64,000 bases of DNA from Azoarcus indigens (GTDB taxonomy: Bacteria > Pseudomonadota > Gammaproteobacteria > Burkholderiales > Rhodocyclaceae), in the NCBI RefSeq assembly GCF_004361735.1, contig NZ_SNVV01000001.1:186001-250000 (forward strand). Direction: 5' to 3'. The position numbers and the translations under genes were made by a program. Shown here in pieces: positions 37,420 to 45,223 of the stretch (within the stretch, counting starts at the first letter, position 1; each line of letters opens with the position of its first letter). A model generated the notes under the pieces. That model made no database searches. It was given only the letters and a program-made list of their open reading frames with translations, and had not been told where the DNA came from.

Positions 37420-39960
37420 ATGGCAGACCGACAGCCCCCCGGCCTCCCCCACCCCCTGCTGAAGGAACTCACCCGCCACGTCGCCGCCGCCCTGCTCGGC
37501 GGCACGGTGGCCGGCGCCGCGCTGGCGCAGCAAGGCGCCCAGGCGCCCTCGGCCGCCGCCGGCGGCGAAGCCACCACGGTGGTCCAGGCTGCACCCACCA
37601 CCTCATCCACCAACCCGCCGGCGGCCAGCGACGCCGACAGCGAGCAGGCGCTCGATACCGTCGTCATCCGCGCCCGCAACCGCGAAGAACGCCTGCAAGA
37701 TGTGCCGATCCCGGTCTCGGTCGTCACCGGCCGCGAGTTGGAGCGCGACCATGCGGTGAACATCACCGACTTCGCCCGCCGCACCACCAACGTCCAGGCG
37801 GCGGAGCTCAACTCCCGCCGCTCCAGCGTCTCCATCCGCGGCGTGGGCAAGAACGTCAATGGCGAGGAATACGAGGCGGCGGTCGGCGTCATCATCGACA
37901 ACGTCTTCCAGCCCTATGTCGGCGCCTCATGGACCAACTTCGCCGACCTGGAAAACATCGAAGTCGCCCGCGGCCCGCAAGGCACCCTGCTGGGCAAGAA
38001 CACCACCCTGGGCGTACTCAACATCAGCACCCGCAAACCCAGCTTCACCCCCAGCAACACGGTGGAACTCACCGTCGGCGAGCGCGACCTCCGCCGCATC
38101 CAGGGCACGCTCACCGGCCCCATCGTGGATGAGGTGCTCGCCTACCGCTTCTCCTTCTTCGACGAAAAGGGCGAAGGCAGCATCAAGAACAGCAACCAGA
38201 ACGACTCCACCTGGTACGACCGCGACCGCTCCGGCGCGCGGCTGCAGTTCCTGCTGCTGCCCAGCGCCGACGTCTCGGCGCGCATCATCCTTCACCACAG
38301 CCAGGCGCGGGAGAACATCAACATGAGCCCGCCAGTGGAAGACCCCGCCACCTACCTGGACGGCAGCGCCCGCGCCATCAGCTTCAGCTCCCGCCTGGGC
38401 CGCGACTGGTTCGGCAACTACAGCCCGCTGCTGGATAAATTCAAGGTGGATGCCAACTACGTGACGCCATCCAAGGACGACCAGAACGGCATCTCCGCCG
38501 AGGTGAACTGGGAGCTGGCCAGGCACACCCTCACCTCCATCACCGCCTACAAGGACAACGAGTTCGTCGCCGACAACGACTTCGACACCACCCGCTTCGA
38601 CATCCGCCGCGGCGGCGGCGCCCGCACCGACCAGCAGCAGTTCTCCCAGGAAGTGCGGCTGAGCTCCCACCCCGGCGAAGTCATCGACTACCAGGTCGGC
38701 CTCTACGCCCTGTACAACGCCTTCGACCTCTCCTCCCACACCCCCTATGGCTCGGACGCCGGCGCCTTCTACGCCAGCAACGCCCAGTACAGCACACTGA
38801 ACACCAGCGCCGCCGGCCGCGAACTGCTGGGCGCCTCGCTCAACAACGTCTACACCATCCAGAAGAAGAAACCGGAAACCACCAGCCTCGCCGCCTTCGG
38901 CCAGCTCAACTGGCACTTCACCGAAAAGGCGACGCTCACCGCCGGCCTGCGCCAGACCTGGGAATACAAGAAGAACACCTGGGAATTCGTCGAACTCGGC
39001 CAAGGCGCCGACCTGGACGCCCTGGGCGCCTCCAACAGCGCCACCGCCGCGCAGATCGCCGCCGCCAAGGCCATACGCGCCGCGCAGACCGGCGCCAGCG
39101 CCAAGTACGGCGCCGAGCGCTCCATCGACGACCGCAGCACCGCCACCTCGCTGCTGCTCAGCCCCAGCTACAAGCTGAACGAGGACACCCTGCTCTACGC
39201 CTCCTTCGCCCGTGGCGTGAAATCCGGCGCGGTGAGCTGGAACACCTCCGACGGCAGCCCCAACGTCACCGAACCGGAAACCGCGCTGGACCTGGAACTG
39301 GGCGCCAAGCTCGCGCTGCTCAACCGCAAGCTCATCCTGAACGTGAACCTCTACGCCACCGACATCAGGGACTTCCAGACCGAGCAGATCGTGCCCGATG
39401 CCAACACCACCACCGGCACCCGCAACATCATCGGCAACGCCAAGAAGGTGACCCTGCGCGGGCTGGAGGTGGATGGCGCCTGGTCCGCCACCAACACCCT
39501 CACCATCCGCTTCGGCGGTGCCATCAACCACGCCCGCTACGACAGCTACAAGGACGCCCCTTGCCCCGGCGACCTTACCGCCAGCCCGCCGGCCCAGTGC
39601 GACTACTCCGGCCGCACCCTGCCCGGCGCGCCCAAGTACTCCTTCAACCTCGGCGCCGACTACCGCAAACCGCTGGGCAACGGCCTGGTCTTCGACGCCC
39701 ACATCCACGACAACTACGCCTCCCGCCACAACGTCGCCCTCAACCTGTCCGACTACGGCGAGGAAGACGCCCGCCACCTCACCGACGTCGGCCTCGGCAT
39801 AGGCGCCGCCTCCGGCGCCTGGCACCTCGGCCTGTACGCCAAGAACGTGTTCGACGTGGAATACGCGGTGGACGCCAGCACCTTCTCCGGCAACTCGGCG
39901 GTGACCAAGCGCTGGGGCGACAGACGCCAGGTGGGAGCGACTTTCAGGGTCAGTTTCTGA
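37420..39960 (+). CDS. TonB-dependent outer-membrane receptor 2
   Basis: An 846-residue receptor. The N-terminus (to about residue 37, ending near LAQQG) looks like a signal peptide with a long leading part. It is followed by a low-complexity linker and a TonB-box/plug start (LDTVVIRARNREERLQDVPIPVSVVTGREL, about 85-115). The plug contains IEVARGPQGTLLGKNTTLGVLNISTRKP (about 180-207). The barrel ends with a terminal phenylalanine. It groups with siderophore- or small-molecule-type receptors. No sigma-54 promoter was found directly before it, so it is probably expressed from the pair 4 promoter. Confidence 0.92.
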   Translation: MADRQPPGLPHPLLKELTRHVAAALLGGTVAGAALAQQGAQAPSAAAGGEATTVVQAAPTTSSTNPPAASDADSEQALDTVVIRARNREERLQDVPIPVSVVTGRELERDHAVNITDFARRTTNVQAAELNSRRSSVSIRGVGKNVNGEEYEAAVGVIIDNVFQPYVGASWTNFADLENIEVARGPQGTLLGKNTTLGVLNISTRKPSFTPSNTVELTVGERDLRRIQGTLTGPIVDEVLAYRFSFFDEKGEGSIKNSNQNDSTWYDRDRSGARLQFLLLPSADVSARIILHHSQARENINMSPPVEDPATYLDGSARAISFSSRLGRDWFGNYSPLLDKFKVDANYVTPSKDDQNGISAEVNWELARHTLTSITAYKDNEFVADNDFDTTRFDIRRGGGARTDQQQFSQEVRLSSHPGEVIDYQVGLYALYNAFDLSSHTPYGSDAGAFYASNAQYSTLNTSAAGRELLGASLNNVYTIQKKKPETTSLAAFGQLNWHFTEKATLTAGLRQTWEYKKNTWEFVELGQGADLDALGASNSATAAQIAAAKAIRAAQTGASAKYGAERSIDDRSTATSLLLSPSYKLNEDTLLYASFARGVKSGAVSWNTSDGSPNVTEPETALDLELGAKLALLNRKLILNVNLYATDIRDFQTEQIVPDANTTTGTRNIIGNAKKVTLRGLEVDGAWSATNTLTIRFGGAINHARYDSYKDAPCPGDLTASPPAQCDYSGRTLPGAPKYSFNLGADYRKPLGNGLVFDAHIHDNYASRHNVALNLSDYGEEDARHLTDVGLGIGAASGAWHLGLYAKNVFDVEYAVDASTFSGNSAVTKRWGDRRQVGATFRVSF

Positions 39961-39978
39961 TCGGGATGTTCACGTAAT

Positions 39979-40011
39979 AACGGCCCCGCGAGCTTCGCTC
40001 GCAGAGCCGTT
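39979..40011 (+). terminator. Terminator hairpin after TonB receptor 2
   Basis: An outer stem AACGGC/GCCGTT and inner stem GCGAGC/GCTCGC with a small internal loop lie 19 bases after the stop codon. The T-rich stretch that follows is short (CTCATCTTT). Confidence 0.6.
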
Positions 40012-40043
40012 CTCATCTTTGGCAATGCCCGTCACAAGCGCTA

Positions 40044-40238
40044 TCACCGCGCTTCCGGATTCCGAGCCCCCTCACTAAGCCTTTTAGCAGGCTCGATCCT
40101 AAACCCCATCACACCAACCACCCATCCCGCAGCAACCAGGACCTTTGCAGCCTTTCTGTTGAGCAGCAACAGACCGAGCGTGTTGATGAAAGGGCAAAGC
40201 ATCAACAAAAGCAGTCCAATCAGGGCAAATCGGTTCAT
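40044..40238 (-). CDS. Small membrane protein, unknown (64 residues)
   Basis: A short protein with two hydrophobic segments (FALIGLLLLMLCPFINTLGLLLL and KVLVAAGWVVGVMGF) and a charged tail. Its ATG overlaps the stop of the 50-residue ORF upstream (ATGA), so the two are either coupled or halves of one frame-shifted gene. It lies in the AT-richer island between 40 and 42.2 kb. No family is recognised. Confidence 0.5.
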   Translation of the reverse strand: MNRFALIGLLLLMLCPFINTLGLLLLNRKAAKVLVAAGWVVGVMGFRIEPAKRLSEGARNPEAR

Positions 40239-40387
40239 TCCCAGGAGCCGCCCCATTCGGAAAAAAAGTACAAATGGAAAGGCACCGCGGCCAGGAGAAG
40301 GTAATAGCTCGAACACAGCCCAACAAAGCCGAGAAGCACCGTGCACACAGAAAACTTGTAAGTCCGGGCAAGCCTCTCCACATTCAT
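40235..40387 (-). CDS. Small membrane protein, unknown (50 residues)
   Basis: A 50-residue ORF starting MNVERLARTYKF, with one hydrophobic segment (about residues 13-38: VCTVLLGFVGLC then YYLLLAAVPFHLYFF). Its TGA overlaps the next ATG. Codon use fits a protein gene better than the competing frames on the other strand. It may be one half of a split three-helix membrane protein together with 40044-40238. Confidence 0.45.
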   Translation of the reverse strand: MNVERLARTYKFSVCTVLLGFVGLCSSYYLLLAAVPFHLYFFSEWGGSWE

Positions 40388-40521
40388 AGCCAAGACCTCA
40401 GCAATAGAGTCAAGCCAAGAAACGGCCTTTTATACATTCCCTTTACTCCACCTTCTCTACTTTCAAAATCATGACCACCACCGGGTTTGAAGAACTCAAT
40501 TTAGAGCCAAACACCCTGACG

Positions 40522-40710
40522 CTACCCACATCGCCCCCTTATTTCTCCCCATACCTTTCTCATCCTGAAGTAGCGGAGGGCCAAAACTAGCAAAGACAAA
40601 AACCATGCGAAGCCAGCCACACTCTCAGGCATCTCGTCTTCAGAAACTGATTCGACAACACCAGCAGAAGCAGCGCCGCAAAGAACACGTACAGAAAACA
40701 AGGCCTGCAA
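40522..40710 (-). CDS. Hypothetical 62-residue ORF, PEP-CTERM-tail-like
   Basis: A short ORF with a C-terminal pattern MPES, a hydrophobic segment (AGFAWFLSLLVLALRYF), then RMRK. This loosely resembles the proline-glutamate/helix/arginine tail of exosortase-sorted proteins. No signal peptide precedes it. It may be a remnant or chance ORF. The surrounding 40388-40826 is AT-rich and otherwise featureless. Confidence 0.25.
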   Translation of the reverse strand: MQALFSVRVLCGAASAGVVESVSEDEMPESVAGFAWFLSLLVLALRYFRMRKVWGEIRGRCG

Positions 40711-40826
40711 ACAACCTCGATTTCATTTTCATTTTCATTTCTTTAAAAGAAAAATCATAGCCACTCAAAAAAATCAAATCCGATAATATTAGATCCATTT
40801 CAATAAATTAAGAAGACACCTCAAAG

Positions 40827-41252
40827 TCATACAAGAAGCCCTCTACTTTTCAACCTCAGCACATAGAAAACGACTGTACACATGACAATCATGCCAACAA
40901 GAATTGACATGATCACTCCTTTCCAACCCAGCGCCTCTACCGCGTACCCAGCAATCCATCCACTTGTTACCTGAACGGCTGCATTCAGGATTCCAAGCAC
41001 AAGCACCCCTATAAAAAGTGGAGCGGCTATTTTTCGCATCATAAAAAGAGAAACTGCCGCAGAGAGAGCCAGCAGGGAACTAAAAGAGAAATAGATGATT
41101 TGCCAAAGGCTGAGTGACCTGTAGTAGTCACGCCCCCATTGAGCATCGGGATCGCCCGAAAGGAAGGCGTATGCAATACCTATGAGTGAGCCGACCGCCG
41201 TCCACGCGATATACGCACAGATTAGCCACACTCCCAATGGACGATTTTTCAT
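40827..41252 (-). CDS. Four-helix membrane protein, unknown
   Basis: A 141-residue integral membrane protein with four hydrophobic segments (about residues 8-30, 47-68, 74-95 and 110-132). GAGGAA precedes its ATG, and the N-terminus MKNRPLGVWLICAYIAWTAVGS is of a common small-membrane-protein type. Base composition is lower in GC than the flanking operons, suggesting acquisition. It has no evident partner; the neighbours in the island are other small genes. Confidence 0.65.
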   Translation of the reverse strand: MKNRPLGVWLICAYIAWTAVGSLIGIAYAFLSGDPDAQWGRDYYRSLSLWQIIYFSFSSLLALSAAVSLFMMRKIAAPLFIGVLVLGILNAAVQVTSGWIAGYAVEALGWKGVIMSILVGMIVMCTVVFYVLRLKSRGLLV

Positions 41253-41335
41253 TACGTTTCCTCTTCAAAATTCATGCGCTGAGCTTGGCTACAGACAGCC
41301 CGACAGCAATTGGAGGCCGTCAGGCTGCCTGAAAG

Positions 41336-41704
41336 CTAATCTGCGGAGTGAACCGACGAAAGAAATCTGAGCCTCTCAGTGTTCCAGACGCCATCGCGGG
41401 CGGCAGACTCAAGCATCCCAAGGGTGATGAGCAGCTTCGGCTTTCTCTTTTTCCATCGGGGAAGAATCCAGAGACTCTCCGGCTCGAAGTAATTCGATGA
41501 ATCATAGTCCCCCCTATCTACGCCGAACTCCTCTGCATATCTCTCCATGAAGGCGAACGCATCGTCTCCGGTAAGGCCGAGGTCGGAGACGAGATCAGTA
41601 GTCCTCTCAAGCGACTTCGAGCCAGTAAGAGATGAAACTCCCACTGTGGGAATTTCCTCAATCAGCGTTAGTAATCGGGGCCAAATGGCGTCTTCTGTAT
41701 TCAC
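41336..41704 (-). CDS. DUF1493 family protein (acyl-carrier-like fold)
   Basis: A 122-residue acidic protein. The segment DLGLTGDDAFAFMERYAEEFGVDRGDYDSSNYFEPE (about 36-72) is characteristic of DUF1493, a family related in fold to acyl-carrier proteins. I set the start at the GTG at 41704: it overlaps the stop of the upstream gene (GTGA) and avoids a 94-base overlap implied by the ATG at 41794. The two genes therefore form a coupled pair. Function is unknown. Confidence 0.65.
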   Translation of the reverse strand: MNTEDAIWPRLLTLIEEIPTVGVSSLTGSKSLERTTDLVSDLGLTGDDAFAFMERYAEEFGVDRGDYDSSNYFEPESLWILPRWKKRKPKLLITLGMLESAARDGVWNTERLRFLSSVHSAD

Positions 41705-42129
41705 CACAACCTGTCTTCCTGACGGACTCGTGCGTTGTACAGGGATATGGATTTCCGCATTATCTGCAGCACATCGTAAGCCAGAACAGCCCATCCAACA
41801 CCGGGAACCAGACGACCGACAAATGCACCCAGGCTTCTGGTGAAGGTGATTCTCAGCGTGGTCAGCGTCGCCCCCGTAAGCGTAGGCAAGGCAAACGGAA
41901 GTCTCTGTTTGATGAGACGCCGGGAAACGACCGACGCGACTGAGGTTCCCTTTGTTGCTCCAGCAAACTTCCCTCGTGTCGGAAGGAATGGCTGCCCGGA
42001 AAGAACAGCAATCGCTGCAACCACATCCTCACCGCCCAGTTGTTCTAATGTCTGATCTACGGCAATCCAGAGGAATAACTCTTCACGGCTGAGGCCAGCA
42101 AGGTCGTTATAGGTATATAGATTCAGCAT
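41701..42129 (-). CDS. Hypothetical protein paired with DUF1493 gene
   Basis: A 142-residue protein with a soluble, acidic N-terminal half (LSREELFLWIAVDQTLEQLGGEDVVAAIAVLSGQPFLPTRGKF) and a hydrophobic glycine-rich segment near the end (FVGRLVPGVGWAVLAYDVLQI, about 103-123). No family is firmly recognised. Pairing with a DUF1493 gene, small size, and lower GC suggest a mobile two-gene module, possibly a toxin/immunity or phage-defence pair; that is speculation. Confidence 0.6.
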   Translation of the reverse strand: MLNLYTYNDLAGLSREELFLWIAVDQTLEQLGGEDVVAAIAVLSGQPFLPTRGKFAGATKGTSVASVVSRRLIKQRLPFALPTLTGATLTTLRITFTRSLGAFVGRLVPGVGWAVLAYDVLQIMRKSISLYNARVRQEDRLW

Positions 42130-42214
42130 AATTCCCTGAGAAGATAGCTAAAACCTTGATGAGGCACGTCTGCGAACCCGGCTCAAGCACTATTTCAATC
42201 ATCTGCGGGGGTGG

Positions 42215-42244
42215 ACTATATGTTTTATATATATCCAATATCAA
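42215..42244 (-). promoter_or_regulatory. Sigma-70-type promoter of the DUF1493 module
   Basis: Minus-strand TTGATA (42239-42244) and TATAGT (42215-42220) are 18 bp apart in a strikingly AT-rich stretch (TATATATAAAAC between them). It lies about 85 bases before the 42129 start codon. Confidence 0.55.
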
Positions 42245-42363
42245 TAACCCCATCTCCATTCATCTATTTCCCCGACAGGCGCCTCCAAAACCGAAAGCGT
42301 CGAAGCGGACAGCACGCTTGAACTGATTAAGCACTACCCCCTTCCGCCAACCTCTGACTGCAT

Positions 42364-42384
42364 CTGCTGCTGCAACAGCAGCAG
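42364..42384. promoter_or_regulatory. Candidate sigma-54 activator site before the fusion gene
   Basis: CTGCTG-CTGCAA-CAGCAG is a full-score dyad inside a longer perfect inverted repeat (CTGCTGCTG-CAA-CAGCAGCAG). It is centred about 110 bp upstream of the predicted start. Confidence 0.6.
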
Positions 42385-42454
42385 CCACGTTGCCTCTGCT
42401 GCCCGCCACGCAGCACCCATCCTTCTCCTGCTTCACAAAAACAATCACTTACCG

Positions 42455-42471
42455 CAGGCACAGGACTTGCC
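42455..42471 (+). promoter_or_regulatory. Sigma-54 promoter of the hydrolase-nitroreductase fusion
   Basis: CAGGCACAGGACTTGCC has GG-N10-GC and a perfect TTGC block (9 of 12 defined positions), very like the pair 1 promoter. The predicted start is about 42482, 122 bases before the ATG. Confidence 0.65.
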
Positions 42472-42603
42472 CCTGCGCTCGGCAGAAGCGCGTGCCGGTC
42501 AGCCTGCTGGCCGGGCACGGACGCGACTCACCCGGCACCGGCATCCCCGCTCCACCTGCCCGCCTCCCCCATTCCAACACCCTCATCTCCCCACAGGACA
42601 ACC

Positions 42604-43929
42604 ATGAGCCTCCAACGCCATCTGCATTCCTCGCCGCGCGGCGAGCTGCCTTATCTGCGTGCCGTCGCCAGCGGCAATCCGCCTTCAAGCCCGCTGGTGG
42701 TACTGCTGCACGGCGCGCGCGACCGTGGCCGTGATCCGGAGAAGCTGCTTGCCCATGGTCTGGGGCGGCATGTTTCCCAGGCGGCGGAGCGGCCTTACCA
42801 CTTTCTTGCCTTGCAGATTCCGGAGGAGACCGCCTGGGCGGACTGGGAGGACGAATTGCTGGCGCGGCTGGATGCGGTGATCGCCGAGGCCAATGTGGAC
42901 AAGCAGCGCATCGTGCTGGCCGGCTTCAGTGCCGGGTCGGCGGCGGTGTGGCACTTCGCCAGCCGTCATCCGGAGCGCTTCGCGGCGCTGGTGGTGGTGG
43001 CGGGCCGGCTGCCGGAGACGGTGATCGACGATGGCCTGGCTGCGCTGAAGCGCACGCCGGTGTGGGTCTTCCACGGCGGCCGGGATGAGCGGGTGCCGGA
43101 GAGCCAGTTCCGCGCCGATCTCGCCCGCCTGCAGGCGCTAGGGCTGCCGGTGCGCGTCACCTTCTACCCGGATGCGGATCACTTCATCTCGGATGCCGCC
43201 TACAGCGATCCGGCGCTGCAGCGCTGGCTGGCCAGCGTGCCGCGGCGCACGCCGGGCGCGGCGCGGCTGGCCCATGGCGACGCCGATCCGCTGTTCGTGA
43301 ACCGCTGGTCGCCGCGCGCCCTCAGTGGCGAGGCGATAGACGACGCCACCCTGTTCCGCCTGCTGGAAGCCGCGCGCTGGGCGCCCTCGGCCAGCAATTC
43401 CCAGCCCTGGCGCTTCATCTATGTGAAGAACGGTTCGCCGCAATGGGCCGAGCTCTCGACGCTGCTCTCCGACAGCAACCGCCTGTGGGCGCCCAAGGTG
43501 TCGGCGCTGGTGCTGCTGCTCTCCCGCACCACCTTCGTCCGGCCGGGCGAGAGCGATCCCAGCCCGGCGCGCAACCACAGCTTCGATGCCGGCGCCGCCT
43601 GGGCCCACTTCGCGCTGCAGGCCAACCTGGCCGGCTGGCATACCCGCGCCATCGCCGGCTTCGACAAGGAAGCCGCGCGCTCCCTGTTCGAGGTGCCGGA
43701 GGACTACAAGCTGGAGATCCTGATCGCTGTCGGCCAGCTAGGCGACGAGGCCGAATTGCCGCCGCAGCTGCGCGAGCGCGAAACCCTCACCCCGCGCCGG
43801 CCGCTGGCCGACCTGGTGGCCGAAGGCCGCTTCTTCTTCCCCAACGATGCCGCCCCCGGCACGCCCGTCGGCGCCAGCCGCGGCCAGACCGCCGCCGCCG
43901 CGGGCACGCTGGTCGGCACCACCGGCTGA
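42604..43929 (+). CDS. Alpha/beta hydrolase - nitroreductase fusion protein
   Basis: A 441-residue protein of two joined enzymes. Residues about 1-215 form a carboxylesterase/phospholipase-like alpha/beta hydrolase with nucleophile serine in GFSAGS (about 102), acid in HGGRDERVP (about 163) and histidine in PDADHF (about 195). Residues about 235-425 are a nitroreductase with the FMN/substrate loop RWAPSASNSQPWRF (about 258-271) and a late NLAGWHTRAI. All hydrolase catalytic residues appear intact. The frame runs through without stop, so the fusion is real. It probably hydrolyses and then reduces one compound in the sigma-54 regulon. An SsuB-like ATPase follows on the same strand. Confidence 0.85.
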   Translation: MSLQRHLHSSPRGELPYLRAVASGNPPSSPLVVLLHGARDRGRDPEKLLAHGLGRHVSQAAERPYHFLALQIPEETAWADWEDELLARLDAVIAEANVDKQRIVLAGFSAGSAAVWHFASRHPERFAALVVVAGRLPETVIDDGLAALKRTPVWVFHGGRDERVPESQFRADLARLQALGLPVRVTFYPDADHFISDAAYSDPALQRWLASVPRRTPGAARLAHGDADPLFVNRWSPRALSGEAIDDATLFRLLEAARWAPSASNSQPWRFIYVKNGSPQWAELSTLLSDSNRLWAPKVSALVLLLSRTTFVRPGESDPSPARNHSFDAGAAWAHFALQANLAGWHTRAIAGFDKEAARSLFEVPEDYKLEILIAVGQLGDEAELPPQLRERETLTPRRPLADLVAEGRFFFPNDAAPGTPVGASRGQTAAAAGTLVGTTG

Positions 43930-43941
43930 GCGCAGTGCAAG

Positions 43942-43972
43942 GATGCGACGGCCTGCGAGACGCCGTCGCATC
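43942..43972. other. Intergenic hairpin
   Basis: GATGCGACGGC pairs with GCCGTCGCATC around a 9-base loop, 12 bases after the fusion gene. There is no T-run, so it could be a message-stabilising hairpin or partial terminator before the ATPase gene. Confidence 0.5.
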
Positions 43973-44085
43973 GGGCAATACGATCGCGCCCAAGGCCATG
44001 CCACTCCAAGACCGCCCCCTCAAGGCCGTCCTCCCCTCAAGGCGTACTCCCTTCAAAGCCGCGGCACACCCAGCAAGGACACTCG

Positions 44086-44976
44086 ATGAGCAGCCTCACC
44101 CAGCCCCCACCGCCCGCCGCCCAGCCCATTCCGCTGCGCCCTCACTTCAACCTGCAGGCCGCCGGCCTTGTCGCGGAGGGCGAGCGCGGCCAGCGGCCCG
44201 GCTCCGCCAGCGCCCGGGCCGAGGGGCAAGGCAGCTTCATCCTCGAGCTCGATGGCGTCGGCAAGACCTTCCAGGTGGATGGCCAGCCGCTGGAGGTGCT
44301 GCGCGGCATCGACCTGCAGGTGAAGCCGGCGGAGTTCGTCTGCCTGGTGGGCGCTTCCGGCTGCGGCAAATCCACCATCCTGCGGCTCATCGTCGGCCTG
44401 GACTCGCCCTCGGCCGGCCGGTTGGCGGTGGCCGGCAAGCCGGTGGATGGGCCGGGGCGGGACCGCGGCATCGTGTTCCAGGAGCACCGCCTCTTCCCCT
44501 GGCTGACGGTGGAGCAGAACGTGCTGCTGGGGCTGGATGCCATCGCCCTGCCGGAGGCGGAAAAGAAGCGCGCGGTGGCGGAGCACATCCGCCTGGTGGG
44601 GCTGAGCGGCTTCGAGAAGGCTTTCCCCAGCCAGCTCTCCGGCGGCATGTCGCAGCGCGCGGCCATCGCCCGCGGGCTGGTGGCGCGGCCGCAGATATTG
44701 CTGCTGGACGAGCCGCTGGGCGCGCTGGATGCCCTCACCCGCACCTACCTGCAGGAAGAGCTGCTGCGCATCTGGGAGCAGAACCGCATCACCACCATCA
44801 TGGTGACGCACGACGTGGAAGAGGCGGTCTACCTCTCCGACCGGGTGGTGGTGCTGGACCCGCGGCCGGGCCGCATCCGCACGGTGATCGACGTGGATCT
44901 GCCGCGCCCGCGCGCCCGCGGCAGCGCTGCCTTCGCCGCGGTGAAGGACGCGGTGCTGAGCGAACTCCGCCACTGA
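44086..44976 (+). CDS. ABC importer ATPase, SsuB/TauB type
   Basis: A 296-residue ATPase of the nitrate/sulfonate/taurine class. After a roughly 45-residue nonconserved start come Walker A GASGCGKS (about 87), the Q-loop VFQEHRLFPWLTVEQNVLLGL (about 127), signature LSGGMSQR, Walker B LLLDEPLGALD, and the H-loop in VTHDVEEAVYLSDR. AAGGA precedes the ATG. No permease or binding-protein gene is nearby; the ATPase-less sulfonate-type importer at 28.4-31.7 kb is the natural partner. Confidence 0.9.
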   Translation: MSSLTQPPPPAAQPIPLRPHFNLQAAGLVAEGERGQRPGSASARAEGQGSFILELDGVGKTFQVDGQPLEVLRGIDLQVKPAEFVCLVGASGCGKSTILRLIVGLDSPSAGRLAVAGKPVDGPGRDRGIVFQEHRLFPWLTVEQNVLLGLDAIALPEAEKKRAVAEHIRLVGLSGFEKAFPSQLSGGMSQRAAIARGLVARPQILLLDEPLGALDALTRTYLQEELLRIWEQNRITTIMVTHDVEEAVYLSDRVVVLDPRPGRIRTVIDVDLPRPRARGSAAFAAVKDAVLSELRH

Positions 44977-45000
44977 GGCGCCAACGCGCCCCCGGCAGGG

Positions 45001-45018
45001 CTGTTGCTAGCGCAGCAG
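45001..45018. promoter_or_regulatory. Candidate sigma-54 activator site before tonB
   Basis: CTGTTG-CTAGCG-CAGCAG is a full-score dyad flanked by GGG/CCC and nearly identical to the site at 28171. It is centred about 155 bp upstream of the predicted start. The extended repeat (44995-45024) could also act as a terminator hairpin for the ATPase gene. Confidence 0.58.
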
Positions 45019-45136
45019 CCCTGCTCCCCCGCCTGACTCCCCACCATCACCCAGGCACGTCCAGCCTTCCGCCCCAACCAGCGCAAAACCCTTTTCCGAC
45101 AAGCGCTTGCACCTCCCGCCCCGCGCCGGCGCCCGA

Positions 45137-45153
45137 CTGGCACGAAGCCTGCT
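45137..45153 (+). promoter_or_regulatory. Sigma-54 promoter of tonB-exbB-exbD-exbD
   Basis: CTGGCACGAAGCCTGCT has a perfect -24 block, GG-N10-GC, and 11 of 12 defined positions. The predicted start is about 45164, 60 bases before tonB. Confidence 0.85.
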
Positions 45154-45223
45154 GAAAGACAGGTGGGCGCAGATGCCCACCGGTGGCATTTCCACCGCCA
45201 TCGCAGAACACGCAGGAAACCCC

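Noticed and set aside
40159..40389. Plus-strand ORF of 76 residues in the AT-richer island
   Set aside because: Its composition is not protein-like and it lies opposite two coupled hydrophobic ORFs that fit better.
41704..41794. Longer start (ATG 41794) for the DUF1493 gene
   Set aside because: It would overlap the upstream gene by 94 bases, while the GTG at 41704 gives an exact GTGA coupling.
39961..42603. Prophage or integrative element
   Set aside because: No integrase, tRNA gene, attachment repeat or phage structural gene was found; only composition and gene size are unusual.
43950..43964. GG-N10-GC inside the hairpin after the fusion gene
   Set aside because: It lacks both TGGCA and TTGC flanks. 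Bare GG-N10-GC is frequent in such GC-rich DNA, and the hairpin explains the sequence.
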